A stretch of DNA of 64,000 nucleotides from Solibacillus sp. FSL W7-1436 (GCF_038007305.1 NZ_JBBOWV010000001.1:377501-441500); one strand, 5' to 3'; shown: positions 17,562 to 25,643, counted from the stretch's first letter. Program-made: numbers and translations. Notes: a model not told the origin generated them from the letters alone.

Positions 17562-18773
17562 TTATATAAATTTGAATTTCCCTTTTTTCAACGTTAAGCC
17601 GACACCGCCGACTAAATATAATGCGCGGTCATCAACGACTTTCTTTAATGCTGATGCAGGCTTCCCTGTAAATTTACGGCCAAATGCTGTTCCAATGGCA
17701 TCTTCCTGACCTAATGAGCAAACAGCTCCCTTATCATCGTAAGCAAATACTTCTGTCGGCTCATCATTCATTAGATGTTTGATATTTTTGGCAATGATGT
17801 CTCCTTGCTGCATCGCAATTTGAGCTGTCGGCGGGTAAGGTCTGCCTGTTTCCTCATTCAGTAAAAATGCACAGTCTCCCACTACAAAGACATCATCAAA
17901 GCCTGGTGCGCGCATATCTTCCCGAACTGCAATTCGTGCACGGTTCGATTCAATACCGGAAGACTCGATTAAAGCATTTCCGCGTACTCCTGCAGCCCAT
18001 ACAACTGTACCGGCTTTAATGAATTCCGTGTTTTCTTCATCTTTTTTAATGTTCACACCTTCTGCTGTTGCTTCCACAATCGGTGTGCCGATAGAAAATT
18101 CCACACCTTTTTTACGCAATTGTTCCTGTGCATAATCAACTAATTCCGGATCGAATCCAGGTAATACAGTCGGTGCTGCTTCCACACAAAGAAGACGTAC
18201 TTTATCCTGAGGAATATCAAATTCTCTGCAAAGCTCAGGAATCCGGTTACCGAGCTCCCCTAAAAATTCTATGCCTGTAAAGCCCGCTCCACCTACGACA
18301 ATCGTAAGTTTACTGTCGTCTTTCACTTCATCCAATGTCCAGGATGCAAACTGATACTCGATATGCTCACGAACTTGGCGTGCGGTATTAATATTCGTCA
18401 ATGATAATGCATGTTCTTTCAAACCAGGAATACCGAATGTTTCCCCTTCGAAGCCTAAGCCGATTACTAAGTAGTCGTACGAAAACTCACCGGCTGATGT
18501 TTCTACTTTCTTTGTATGGACATCAATGTTTTCTACATTGGCAATGACGAATTTTACATTGTGATTAATAACTTTTGAAATCGGATAACGTGCTTTATCC
18601 GGAGAAATCGTACCTGCTCCTACTTCATGCAGCCAAGTTGTTTCATAATGATAGTCGTTCTTGTTCACTAAAATAATTTCTGCTTCATTTGTATTGATTA
18701 ATTTTTGAAGATTTACAATCGTTGTTAATCCTCCGTACCCTGCGCCCAATACTAAAATTGTCGGTCTCTTCAT
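17562..18773 (-). CDS. yumB: Type II NADH dehydrogenase-like flavoprotein YumB
   Basis: 403 residues. FAD-binding Rossmann motif 'VLGAGYGGLTTIVNL' (about 8-22), NAD-binding motif 'VVGGAGFTGIEFLGELG' (about 164-180), and the late FAD motif 'VFVVGDCAF' are all present, followed by 'PPTAQIAMQQG', the NDH-2 family signature. Such enzymes pass electrons from NADH to quinone or other acceptors at the membrane face; YumB's own acceptor is not established, and related enzymes include ferredoxin and sulfide reductases. The upstream region carries a TACTAT-N4-ATAGTA palindrome and a direct repeat. Confidence 0.9.
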   Translation of the reverse strand: MKRPTILVLGAGYGGLTTIVNLQKLINTNEAEIILVNKNDYHYETTWLHEVGAGTISPDKARYPISKVINHNVKFVIANVENIDVHTKKVETSAGEFSYDYLVIGLGFEGETFGIPGLKEHALSLTNINTARQVREHIEYQFASWTLDEVKDDSKLTIVVGGAGFTGIEFLGELGNRIPELCREFDIPQDKVRLLCVEAAPTVLPGFDPELVDYAQEQLRKKGVEFSIGTPIVEATAEGVNIKKDEENTEFIKAGTVVWAAGVRGNALIESSGIESNRARIAVREDMRAPGFDDVFVVGDCAFLLNEETGRPYPPTAQIAMQQGDIIAKNIKHLMNDEPTEVFAYDDKGAVCSLGQEDAIGTAFGRKFTGKPASALKKVVDDRALYLVGGVGLTLKKGKFKFI

Positions 18774-18849
18774 TCAATCAAACCCCTTCATTTTAATGAA
18801 CCGGCACTATAAATCTGTTTGCTAATTTTATAGAACGCCAGTAAACGGT

Positions 18850-18891
18850 TTTTTACTGAAATACTATAATAATAGTAGCGTTTTTACTGAA
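18850..18891. promoter_or_regulatory. Palindrome flanked by direct repeats upstream of yumB
   Basis: TTTTTACTGAA occurs at 18850-18860 and 18881-18891, 31 bases apart. Between them is the palindrome TACTAT-AATA-ATAGTA (18862-18877). The site begins about 77 bases upstream of the yumB ATG and may overlap a -10 (TATAGT on the minus strand). The regulator is unknown. Confidence 0.45.
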
Positions 18892-18923
18892 TGATTTCAA
18901 ACATATGGATATTATTCATGCCG

Positions 18924-20135
18924 TCAATTGACAATATTATGTTCATATAAGTAATCGTATTTTATATCAATAAACAAAAACTCTTCATTTGAAATAGCCA
19001 TTGAATACGTTCGTGTCAACTCGCCTGTTTCGATATCGCTGTAAACGGAAGACAACTCGCCTTTATTGTCTTTTGTCATTTTAATAATGTTCAGCAAAAA
19101 GTATGGTCGCCAGCTCCAGTTTTTACCGATGATTTTTTCTTGCTTTTCCCATTTACCATCATTCCATCGGATATTCGGGGATGTTTGGAAACCATTGCTG
19201 TCACAAATATAAATACGAAACGCGCAGTTTTCCAGAGAGTTTGCCAGCTGCATCAGTTTATCAATCTGTGAAGTGGATGGATTGATTTGATCGACTGTTG
19301 AACAAATCATCCGTTCAAGACGTTTCATTTCTTCATATTTTTGCAGAAGCAGTTTCTTTTCAGTCGCAATAAACTGTTCACAATCTTTGCGGAAACGTTC
19401 TTTTAAAGAATCGCGTACTTGCAGCTCTTTATGCGGCAGTTGCAAATATGGCCCTTTGAAATAACGGGTACCGTTTTTCCAGCCGTGCTGTAACTGATAG
19501 ACCGTTTCAATATTTTCGACTAATAATTGGGTCCCCATCTTCACAGCGAGTGTCCGGATTGTTGAAAACGCATGGTTTTGTGCACCCCATAAATTATAGT
19601 TCAACTGGCCGACATTGATTTTAAGAATAGCTGGTTCAAGCAGTAAAATATTTTCAAGCTGTGTTTGTGAGCCGACATCCGCCAATGCAATTTTGATGCC
19701 ATATGTTTTAATATAGCGAATTAAATGCTGCAGCTGACTCATTTCCCCTTCGTAAAGATGTTCCGTCATAACAAGGGTAATATTTCGGAGGTTCGATTCA
19801 GCGACTGTTTCTTTCAGCATCGTAAAATAACTTTCCCCAAAATCCAGCAGAAGCAATTCAGGGTTGCACGGAATATACAAACCGACATCATCAATTAAAT
19901 GGGCAACATTTTGCAACGATCTGCGAACAAAAATTTGCTCGATTTCTGCTCTGATTTCTGCCGGTACGTCTTTTTCATATGTAAATTGCTCGATGTTGAT
20001 CGGCTCTTTTTCATTTTCACTTTCCACTTGGCCTATTGCTTCATATGCCACAATGCGATGTCCATCTGCACTATAGATTGGCTCATATAAAATTTCGATT
20101 TGATCTAACTTATCCAGTAATTCTAAAACACTCAT
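18924..20135 (-). CDS. ykuI: EAL-domain protein with YkuI-type C-terminal sensor, catalytic motifs degenerate
   Basis: 403 residues, the length of B. subtilis YkuI. An EAL-type TIM barrel covers about 1-245 and a PAS-like YkuI_C domain follows. The EAL glutamate is kept in 'VAYEAIGQ', and Glu in 'MTEHL' and 'VENIETV', but the DDFGTG loop reads 'LADVGSQ' (first Asp is Ala), KID reads 'LKINVGQ', and the terminal QGY motif reads 'RYFKGPY'. Active c-di-GMP phosphodiesterases need these residues, so I infer a binding protein or non-enzymatic sensor. Not in an operon. The assignment to YkuI rests on architecture and length. Confidence 0.8.
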   Translation of the reverse strand: MSVLELLDKLDQIEILYEPIYSADGHRIVAYEAIGQVESENEKEPINIEQFTYEKDVPAEIRAEIEQIFVRRSLQNVAHLIDDVGLYIPCNPELLLLDFGESYFTMLKETVAESNLRNITLVMTEHLYEGEMSQLQHLIRYIKTYGIKIALADVGSQTQLENILLLEPAILKINVGQLNYNLWGAQNHAFSTIRTLAVKMGTQLLVENIETVYQLQHGWKNGTRYFKGPYLQLPHKELQVRDSLKERFRKDCEQFIATEKKLLLQKYEEMKRLERMICSTVDQINPSTSQIDKLMQLANSLENCAFRIYICDSNGFQTSPNIRWNDGKWEKQEKIIGKNWSWRPYFLLNIIKMTKDNKGELSSVYSDIETGELTRTYSMAISNEEFLFIDIKYDYLYEHNIVN

Positions 20136-20289
20136 TTAAAAAAGCCCCCTAGCAGTATGGTGATAAATCTATAATAATTCAAACTTTATAATAATACAAA
20201 ACCATCCAATAAAACATAGTTATTTTATAGGAAATATAAGTTTTAAAATTATGATAATTTATTCTGCTAATCGGAAACAAAATGCCCAT

Positions 20290-20326
20290 GAAAAAAACCT
20301 TTAGCGGAAGTTCACTGCTAAAGGTT
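20290..20326 (-). terminator. Terminator of yutM
   Basis: AAACCTTTAGC pairs with GCTAAAGGTTT; followed on the minus strand by TTTTTTTCATGG. Confidence 0.85.
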
Positions 20327-20343
20327 TCGAGATTGGTTACATT

Positions 20344-20718
20344 TTATTCACATGGTTGCTCTACTGCCGGACGTGCTGCCGCTTTAAAGCTTGTGCCGCA
20401 GCCGCATGAAGCAAGTGCGTTCGGGTTGTCGATTGTGAAACCGCCACCCATTAATGATTGTTTAAAATCGATTTTCGTGTCTTGTAAAATACCCGCATCT
20501 TCTTTTGATACGATAATTTGAATGCCGTGTTGGCTGTCAACGAAGTCGTCATCATTAATTGTTTGCTCGAATGCCATTCCGTATGAAAGACCACTACAGC
20601 CTCCGCCTTTTACGGCTACACGCAGGCTCGCATTTTCTTCTTCGTTTTGAACCATCATTTCTTTGACTTGAAATGAGGCCGCTTCTGTTAAAATGATTAC
20701 TTGTTTTTCACTTGCCAT
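20344..20718 (-). CDS. yutM: HesB/IscA-type iron-sulfur carrier YutM
   Basis: 124 residues, A-type carrier of Fe-S clusters. The three cluster cysteines follow the family pattern: one in 'GGGCSGLSYGM' and two in 'SCGCGTSF' near the C-terminus. It probably takes clusters from the Suf scaffold and gives them to target enzymes. ATG 20718 follows TAGGTG by 6 bases; an in-frame GTG 9 bases upstream lies inside that ribosome binding site. A non-conserved tail of about 15 residues follows the CGC motif. It lies 1.3 kb from the NifU-like gene and in the same Fe-S neighbourhood. Confidence 0.92.
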   Translation of the reverse strand: MASEKQVIILTEAASFQVKEMMVQNEEENASLRVAVKGGGCSGLSYGMAFEQTINDDDFVDSQHGIQIIVSKEDAGILQDTKIDFKQSLMGGGFTIDNPNALASCGCGTSFKAAARPAVEQPCE

Positions 20719-20929
20719 TCCAGTCACCTACTTTCTTTTATTTATCATATCAATTGTAAAACCTATCTGACAACAAAACTGCTCTACCTGATTATATTCC
20801 TGCATTGAGTAAAAACTTATAAGGAGAAAATACCTAAAAATTTCACATCAATTCGGTATATTAATCACATTTTTTTAATTTTCCTTGCTATAATAAAGGA
20901 ACATAATTAAACGAAAGGTATGAACCTTT

Positions 20930-21622
20930 ATGGAAATTTCCCCATTTTACGATAAGACAGTGAACTGTATTCATTGCAAGAAAAATTTTTCTACACTAAA
21001 AGTTCGTACCAAGTCCATAAAAATAGAGCATACAGCATCCGACTTTCAACCAGTCTATACAGACAATTACGTGAATGCATTATATTATAATGTATTTGTT
21101 TGTCAGCATTGTGGGTTTTCGTTTACGGAAGACTTCAGTAAATATTTTGCTCCAGGTGTGAAAGAACAAATCAATGAAAAAATTTGCAGTCATTGGGTAC
21201 CGCACAGTTTCAGTAATGAGCGTTCTATTTTTGAGGCCATTCAAACATACAAACTGGCATTGTTTTGCGCAACAATAAAAAAAGAAAAATTTGTTATTAC
21301 ATCAGGCTTGGCATTGCGGTTGGCGTGGTTATATCGATCATTAAAAAATAATACACAGGAACAGCGCTTTTTAAAACTGGCACGCGATCATTATATGGAA
21401 AGCTATTCGACGGAAGATTATGCTGGCACAACAATGTCCAGTGTACGGATAGTGTATATGATCGCCGAGTTGTCCCGTCGCCTTGGCGATTATGAAAATG
21501 CAACACGCTTCTTTTCACGTGTAATTGAAAGTCAACGTGTAGGCGGAGAAGCTAAACTCGTTAATATGGCAAAAGAGCAATGGGAATTAGTTCGTCAAGA
21601 GCGCGGTAAAATAGCCCAATAA
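20930..21622 (+). CDS. DUF2225 family protein
   Basis: 230 residues. Two CxxC pairs near the N-terminus, 'NCIHCKKNFS' and 'VCQHCGFSFTEDFSKYF', look like a zinc ribbon; the C-terminal part is helical and TPR-like ('RLGDYENATRFFSRVIES'). This is the DUF2225 layout. Function is unknown. It has a nearby SigA-like -10 (TATAAT at about 20891) and is convergent with yutI. Confidence 0.85.
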   Translation: MEISPFYDKTVNCIHCKKNFSTLKVRTKSIKIEHTASDFQPVYTDNYVNALYYNVFVCQHCGFSFTEDFSKYFAPGVKEQINEKICSHWVPHSFSNERSIFEAIQTYKLALFCATIKKEKFVITSGLALRLAWLYRSLKNNTQEQRFLKLARDHYMESYSTEDYAGTTMSSVRIVYMIAELSRRLGDYENATRFFSRVIESQRVGGEAKLVNMAKEQWELVRQERGKIAQ

Positions 21623-21663
21623 AAAAGAGCTGCCAAGTAAGTAAAAACTTTCTTGGCAGCTCT
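21620..21663. terminator. Terminator between DUF2225 gene and yutI
   Basis: AGAGCTGCCAAG pairs with CTTGGCAGCTCT. The six A residues on the left give a U-tract for yutI on the minus strand; the plus-strand side lacks a clear T-run. Confidence 0.8.
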
Positions 21664-21674
21664 GTAGTCTTGAA

Positions 21675-21911
21675 TTAGAAAACTTGTTCTACTTCGACGA
21701 TACCCGGCACTTCTTCTAAAAGAGCACGTTCGATACCTGCTTTTAATGTGATTGTAGAACTTGGGCAGCTACCGCATGCGCCTAATAAACGCAATTTTAC
21801 GATACCTTCTTCAATATCTACCAATTCACAGTCTCCGCCGTCACGTAATAAGAACGGACGTAATTTATCTAAAACTTCTTGTACTTGTGCATATTGTTCT
21901 GTTTCTGTCAT
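21675..21911 (-). CDS. yutI: NifU C-terminal-domain Fe-S protein YutI
   Basis: 78 residues, one NifU_C domain. The cluster-binding CxxC is '[16 protein letters not shown]' (about 44-59). Nfu proteins carry 4Fe-4S clusters to enzymes such as lipoyl synthase and aconitase. Unlike NfuA of enteric bacteria it has no A-type domain; YutM may provide that. It is divergent from yuzD, with 84 bases between starts. The context with YutM, LipA and the suf operon supports the role. Confidence 0.92.
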   Translation of the reverse strand: MTETEQYAQVQEVLDKLRPFLLRDGGDCELVDIEEGIVKLRLLGACGSCPSSTITLKAGIERALLEEVPGIVEVEQVF

Positions 21912-21995
21912 TTTGCTCGACTCCCTTCATTAAAATCATTATAATGTGAAGGAGCAAAAAAATCCATTATTGAATCACGAAAGGTTGGAATTCCT

Positions 21996-22328
21996 ATGTC
22001 ACAATCTCATCCAGTTATAGAAGTATTCGGCGCTGACATCATCTGTGCCAGCTGTGTAAATGCACCATCTTCCAAAGATACATATGAATGGCTCCAAGCT
22101 GCAATTTCACGAAAATATCCGGAACAGCCGTTTACTATCCGCTATATCGATATTGAAGGTGTAATTGATAATGAACGTGATCAAGATTATGCAAACCGTA
22201 TTCAAGAAGATGAATTTTTCTACCCTTTAGTTTTAGTAAATGATGAAGTAGTTGGTGAAGGCTATGTGCAGATTAAGCCTGTATTTACAGCGTTAGAAAC
22301 GGCAGGTTTTGTACCAACTGAAGAGTAA
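21996..22328 (+). CDS. yuzD: YuzD family (DUF1462) small protein
   Basis: 110 residues with a predicted thioredoxin-like fold. It begins 'VIEVFGADIICASCVNAPSS', a CxxC at the end of the first strand (C18, C21) in the position of a thioredoxin active site. 'FFYPLVLVNDEVVGEGYVQIK' supplies the cis-Pro-like segment. This matches Bacillales YuzD. A redox or metal role near the Fe-S carriers is inferred from context only. It is divergent from yutI as in B. subtilis. Confidence 0.85.
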   Translation: MSQSHPVIEVFGADIICASCVNAPSSKDTYEWLQAAISRKYPEQPFTIRYIDIEGVIDNERDQDYANRIQEDEFFYPLVLVNDEVVGEGYVQIKPVFTALETAGFVPTEE

Positions 22329-22340
22329 AAATATTAACAT

Positions 22341-22388
22341 AACAAAAAATTCAATTTTCTCCTCGAGGAAATTGAATTTTTTGTTTTA
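22341..22388. terminator. Bidirectional terminator between yuzD and yutJ
   Basis: AAAAAATTCAATTT pairs with AAATTGAATTTTTT around a CTCGAG-containing loop. Confidence 0.85.
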
Positions 22389-22425
22389 AAGTCAAATTGA
22401 ATTCCTTTACAGGGATGATCAATTT

Positions 22426-23493
22426 TTAGTTTTCGTTTTGCTTTTTGTAGTACCAAAGCAGACCCGACTTCATAAGGCGTGCAATGCGTCCTGTTACAGT
22501 TGTATCCGCCAGATGAACGAAGCCTTGCTTTTTCCCAAGGGAGCCCATAAAGCCTTTCATTTTGATTTCTGAAAGCTTTTCTGGAAGCGGCTCGCCTTTC
22601 CAGCGCATTTTTAAAACTTTAACGATACGTTCGCCTTGTTCTTCTGCCAATTGCGCTGTTGGAGGTAAATGTGAAGAAGCACAATCTCCAACTACAAATA
22701 CATTTTCATCCCCAACTACATGATAATGATCCGTAATAATCGGACGATTGAATTTATCTTTTTCAACATCCAGTTCACGAACGATTTTCACAGGCTGTAC
22801 ACCAGCTGTCCATACGATTACGTCAGCTTCAATTACTTCATCATGGTTGTATAAACGTCCTTCTTCAACGCGCGTAATATTCGATTCTGCGATTACATCG
22901 ACGTTATGTTTAATAAACCAGGACTTAATATACTCACTTAGCTTTTCCGGGAAATCACGTAAAATACGGTGAGAACGGTCAAATAATTTAATTTTTAAAT
23001 CAGAACGGCTTTCACGTAGTTCACTCGCAAGCTCGATTCCTGAAAGACCTGCACCAATAATGGCAACCGTCGAACCTGGAGCCAATCCGCATACTTTTTC
23101 GAAAGTTTTACGTGATTTGGCGATTGTTTGAATACTATATGTGAATTCATCGGCACCCGGCACTCCATGGTATTTATCAATACAACCTAAACCAATTACA
23201 AGCTGGTCATAGGAAAGCTCCTCGCCGTCACCTAAATAAATTTTTTTATCTTCACGGTCGATACGTACTACTTCTCCGTAAACGCATTTTAAGCGCTCAT
23301 GTTCCGGAAACGCAACTCGGATTTCCTTATCTGTTGATGTACCTGCAGCAAGTGCATAGAATTCTGTTTTCAAACTATGGAATGGTGTACGATCAACCAA
23401 TGTAATTTCTACATCCGCTGGTAAGCTTGGCAATAGACGAAGTAGAATTCGCATATTTCCGTATCCGCCACCTAATAATACTAACTTTTGCAT
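22426..23493 (-). CDS. yutJ: NDH-2-like FAD/NAD(P)-dependent oxidoreductase YutJ
   Basis: 355 residues. FAD motif 'LVLLGGGYGNMRILLRL' (about 3-19), NAD motif 'VAIIGAGLSGIELASELRE', and C-terminal 'ENVFVVGDCASSHLPPTAQ' with 'AEEQGE' as in NDH-2 proteins. It is a paralogue of YumB. The electron acceptor is not known. ATG 23493 follows GAGGGA by 8 bases; the in-frame ATG at 23508 precedes that site. Upstream is a good promoter overlapped by a Rex/FNR-type palindrome, with a second one 34 bases further, so control by NADH/NAD+ ratio or oxygen is likely. Confidence 0.9.
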   Translation of the reverse strand: MQKLVLLGGGYGNMRILLRLLPSLPADVEITLVDRTPFHSLKTEFYALAAGTSTDKEIRVAFPEHERLKCVYGEVVRIDREDKKIYLGDGEELSYDQLVIGLGCIDKYHGVPGADEFTYSIQTIAKSRKTFEKVCGLAPGSTVAIIGAGLSGIELASELRESRSDLKIKLFDRSHRILRDFPEKLSEYIKSWFIKHNVDVIAESNITRVEEGRLYNHDEVIEADVIVWTAGVQPVKIVRELDVEKDKFNRPIITDHYHVVGDENVFVVGDCASSHLPPTAQLAEEQGERIVKVLKMRWKGEPLPEKLSEIKMKGFMGSLGKKQGFVHLADTTVTGRIARLMKSGLLWYYKKQNEN

Positions 23494-23573
23494 AGCATAT
23501 TCCCTCATATCTGTAAGTAATCAATTACGAAGCTGCTAGGCATCATAATTGTGTTCACAAAGTTTCCATAAGT

Positions 23574-23602
23574 ATTATAACTGTTTGTGATAAGTTTCAC
23601 AA
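23574..23602 (-). promoter_or_regulatory. Predicted yutJ promoter
   Basis: On the minus strand the -35 TTGTGA (23602-23597) and a consensus -10 TATAAT (23579-23574) are separated by exactly 17 bases. The -35 and spacer coincide with the palindrome at 23585-23602. Confidence 0.65.
23585..23602. promoter_or_regulatory. Rex/FNR-type operator 1 upstream of yutJ
   Basis: TTGTGATAAGTTTCACAA is a perfect TTGTGA-N6-TCACAA palindrome, the recalled Rex consensus; its inner TGTGA-N6-TCACA also fits FNR/CRP sites. It covers the -35 and spacer of the yutJ promoter, a repressing position. Confidence 0.65.
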
Positions 23603-23618
23603 TATATTAAATGATATT

Positions 23619-23636
23619 TTGTGAATAAATTCACAT
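23619..23636. promoter_or_regulatory. Rex/FNR-type operator 2 upstream of yutJ
   Basis: TTGTGAATAAATTCACAT matches TTGTGA-N6-TCACAA except the last base. Its centre is 34 bp from that of operator 1, about three helical turns. Confidence 0.55.
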
Positions 23637-23763
23637 AAGTTAATGATGCCATTTCATTATAAAGGATCGCAAGGATTTTCAAACATCAGCCGAAAGTTAT
23701 TAAATCAGAGAAATTGACGTTTTCAGCAAAAAAAAGTAGGATTGCTAATAGTGAGGTGACAAC

Positions 23764-24003
23764 ATGTTAAATCCATTAGTCGAATTTTGCATTAGTAATT
23801 TAGCAAATGGTGCGCAACAAACATATGAACAACTGGAGCAAGATCCTGATATTGATGTATTGGAATATGGCTGCTTAAGCTACTGCACAAAATGCGCCGA
23901 AAACTTTTATGCTGTTGTGAACGGGGATATAGTTGAGGCGGATACTCCAGAAGAGCTGACGAAGCGCATTTATGAATATATAGAAGAAAATCCGTTGTGG
24001 TAA
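23764..24003 (+). CDS. yuzB: YuzB family (DUF1450) protein
   Basis: 79 residues. The conserved part is '[20 protein letters not shown]' (about 38-57) with CxxxCxxC, suggesting metal or disulfide chemistry; an early '[14 protein letters not shown]' contributes another Cys. This is the DUF1450/YuzB signature. Function unknown. ATG 23764 follows GAGGTGAC. It is divergent from yutJ and may share control from the palindromes between them. Its stop codon lies within the terminator stem. Confidence 0.88.
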   Translation: MLNPLVEFCISNLANGAQQTYEQLEQDPDIDVLEYGCLSYCTKCAENFYAVVNGDIVEADTPEELTKRIYEYIEENPLW

Positions 24004-24030
24004 ACGACCCACACCGGATTTCTTTTTGTT
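23988..24030 (+). terminator. Terminator overlapping the end of yuzB
   Basis: AAATCCGTTGTGG pairs with CCACACCGGATTT; the yuzB stop TAA is in the loop. The T-rich TCTTTTTGTTT follows on the plus strand. Confidence 0.7.
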
Positions 24031-24794
24031 TATTTAATAAGTTCCAACAAATTTTCTACACAATAATTAGGCAACTTTGCTTGTTTTTTTACAATCTCAG
24101 TAGGCGTAACACCCGTATTGACATGAATTGTATTACAACCGAAGTTTATTCCACACAAAATATCGGTATCATAGTTGTCCCCGACCATGACCATTTCACT
24201 CTTTTCAAAGTGATGCTCTTCAGCAATGATTTGCAGCATTACCGGTGATGGTTTCCCAACAAAGGTCGGTGTAACTCCGGATACATTTGCAACTAATTGA
24301 ACAAATGATCCATTCCCGGGAGTAAAACCGCTTTCGTTCGGAAATTTAATATCGCCATTTGTTCCAATAAGCTTTGCACCATTCTGTACATAGTCACATG
24401 CTTTTACAAGTTTCTCATACGAGATTTGACGGTCAATGCCCATTACAAGAACATCGCTTTGTTCATCGGTAATTTCTAATCCTTGCTCGATTAAAGCAGT
24501 ACGAATGCCCAATTCACCGACTACATTTACTTTTTTATTACTACTCATTTTTGCAACATAGGCTGCCGTTGCAAGTGAACTTGAATAAATATGATCAAGG
24601 GGTGCATCCACGCCTATATCTTGTAAAACTTGCTGCAGTCTTTCACGGGTTTTCGATGAATTGTTCGTTAAATAATACGGCTCAATTCCTTCGTTCTGCA
24701 GTAAATGAACAAATTTTACGGCAGAATCGATCGCTTCTTTCCCACGATAGATTGTCCCATCCAAATCAAAGCAATACGCTTTATATGGGAACAT
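24030..24794 (-). CDS. yutF: HAD-IIA family phosphatase YutF (NagD-like)
   Basis: 254 residues. HAD motif I 'CFDLDGTIYRG' (nucleophile Asp and general acid Asp, about 8-18), motif II 'YLTNNSSKTRE' (about 40-50), the C2A cap, and motif III/IV 'VMVGDNYDTDILCGINFGC' near 200. The subgroup matches YutF/NagD p-nitrophenyl phosphatases; the physiological sugar or nucleotide phosphate is not known. The ATG overlaps the yutE stop (TAATG), so it is translationally coupled to yutE. Confidence 0.93.
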   Translation of the reverse strand: MFPYKAYCFDLDGTIYRGKEAIDSAVKFVHLLQNEGIEPYYLTNNSSKTRERLQQVLQDIGVDAPLDHIYSSSLATAAYVAKMSSNKKVNVVGELGIRTALIEQGLEITDEQSDVLVMGIDRQISYEKLVKACDYVQNGAKLIGTNGDIKFPNESGFTPGNGSFVQLVANVSGVTPTFVGKPSPVMLQIIAEEHHFEKSEMVMVGDNYDTDILCGINFGCNTIHVNTGVTPTEIVKKQAKLPNYCVENLLELIK

Positions 24795-25246
24795 TATGCC
24801 TGATCCTCTGGTAAGAATGCTGAAACTGGTCCTAATTCATTCGTTAAGTAATCGTGAACTTTTGGGGAAAATTGCTTTAGTATATTTAAGTTTGCTGTTA
24901 ATACATTTAAAATTTCTTCACTATCTACAGCGATAAATTCACGAACGATCATTTTGCGTAAGCCGACAACCGTTTTTAATGGTGCATCCATCTCTTCTGT
25001 AATCACTTTTTCATCAACGAAAATATCGATAATGTCTTCGTAACTTCCAGGGTCACGCATAATAAAACCGTCAATCACCAGGTTTCCTACATCCATCATC
25101 GCTTCCATTACATTATGGGCGATACGCTGTAATGCCAGCTTATGAATATCATCTGCTAACCAGTTTTCTGTCGATTCAAAGATCGACAATAATTCGTCCA
25201 AGTGTGCTAAGTTGTTTGTAATTTTATTTCTATCTACGAAGTACAT
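24794..25246 (-). CDS. yutE: DUF86/HepT-like protein YutE
   Basis: 150 residues, all helical, HepT-like superfamily (HEPN). HepT toxins carry RX4HXY at the C-terminus; here the segment reads 'GLRKMIVREFIAVD', that is Arg-X4-Arg-X-Phe, so the catalytic His is missing. There is no MntA/nucleotidyltransferase antitoxin gene adjacent. I infer a non-toxin conserved Bacillales protein. ATG 25246 follows GGAGG by 8 bases and gives 'MYFVDRNKI', like B. subtilis YutE. It forms an operon with yutF. Confidence 0.85.
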   Translation of the reverse strand: MYFVDRNKITNNLAHLDELLSIFESTENWLADDIHKLALQRIAHNVMEAMMDVGNLVIDGFIMRDPGSYEDIIDIFVDEKVITEEMDAPLKTVVGLRKMIVREFIAVDSEEILNVLTANLNILKQFSPKVHDYLTNELGPVSAFLPEDQA

Positions 25247-25337
25247 AGATAAAGCCTCCATTCAATCAATAAAAGTTGATAGTGTTTTCCTTTATATAGT
25301 ACCATATTCTTTAGAGATGGAAGGGGTACAAAACAAA

Positions 25338-25604
25338 ATGGAAAGATTTTTCTTATATGATGATGTAGAAGATACAAAAACGCGCTTCGTCAGCTTTGCC
25401 GGAAAAACACAGCGTTATGATTTAGCCATATTACAAAGTAGTCGCTTTTTCGGAAAAGTGCTCGTCCTTGATATTCAGTTTGGGCGTTTTGCCATCATTG
25501 GAGCAGATGATGTGGAAGAGCCAGGTTATTTAGAGCATGTATATAACCGTACAGAAGAAGAGACGGAAGACTTACGAGAATACTTGCGTGAACTATTAAG
25601 CTAA
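25338..25604 (+). CDS. DUF3055-like small acidic protein
   Basis: 88 residues beginning 'MERFFLYDDVEDTKTRFVSF', followed by 'RYDLAILQSSRFFGKVLVLD' and an acidic helical tail. It resembles the DUF3055 (SAV0927) family of Firmicutes, recalled without a search. ATG 25338 has GGAAGGGG 11 bases upstream; ATG 25317 is possible. It is divergent from yutE with about 90 bases between starts. Function unknown. Confidence 0.75.
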   Translation: MERFFLYDDVEDTKTRFVSFAGKTQRYDLAILQSSRFFGKVLVLDIQFGRFAIIGADDVEEPGYLEHVYNRTEEETEDLREYLRELLS

Positions 25605-25640
25605 AAAAGAGGGGGCGCTATACAACGCCTCCTCTTTTGT
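25602..25640. terminator. Bidirectional terminator between the DUF3055-like gene and yutD
   Basis: AAAAGAGGGGGCG pairs with CGCCTCCTCTTTT. Confidence 0.85.
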
Positions 25641-25643
25641 TCG

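Noticed and set aside
23997-24030. Truncated yuzB or programmed read-through at its stop
   Set aside because: The stop codon falls in the loop of an ordinary terminator; the protein already has the expected length of about 79 residues.
23997-24248. 83-codon plus-strand frame after yuzB
   Set aside because: It overlaps the yuzB stop and terminator and lies antisense to yutF, which has clear HAD motifs.
24794-25246. HepT/MntA toxin-antitoxin system at yutE
   Set aside because: No nucleotidyltransferase partner is next to it and the RNase motif is degenerate.
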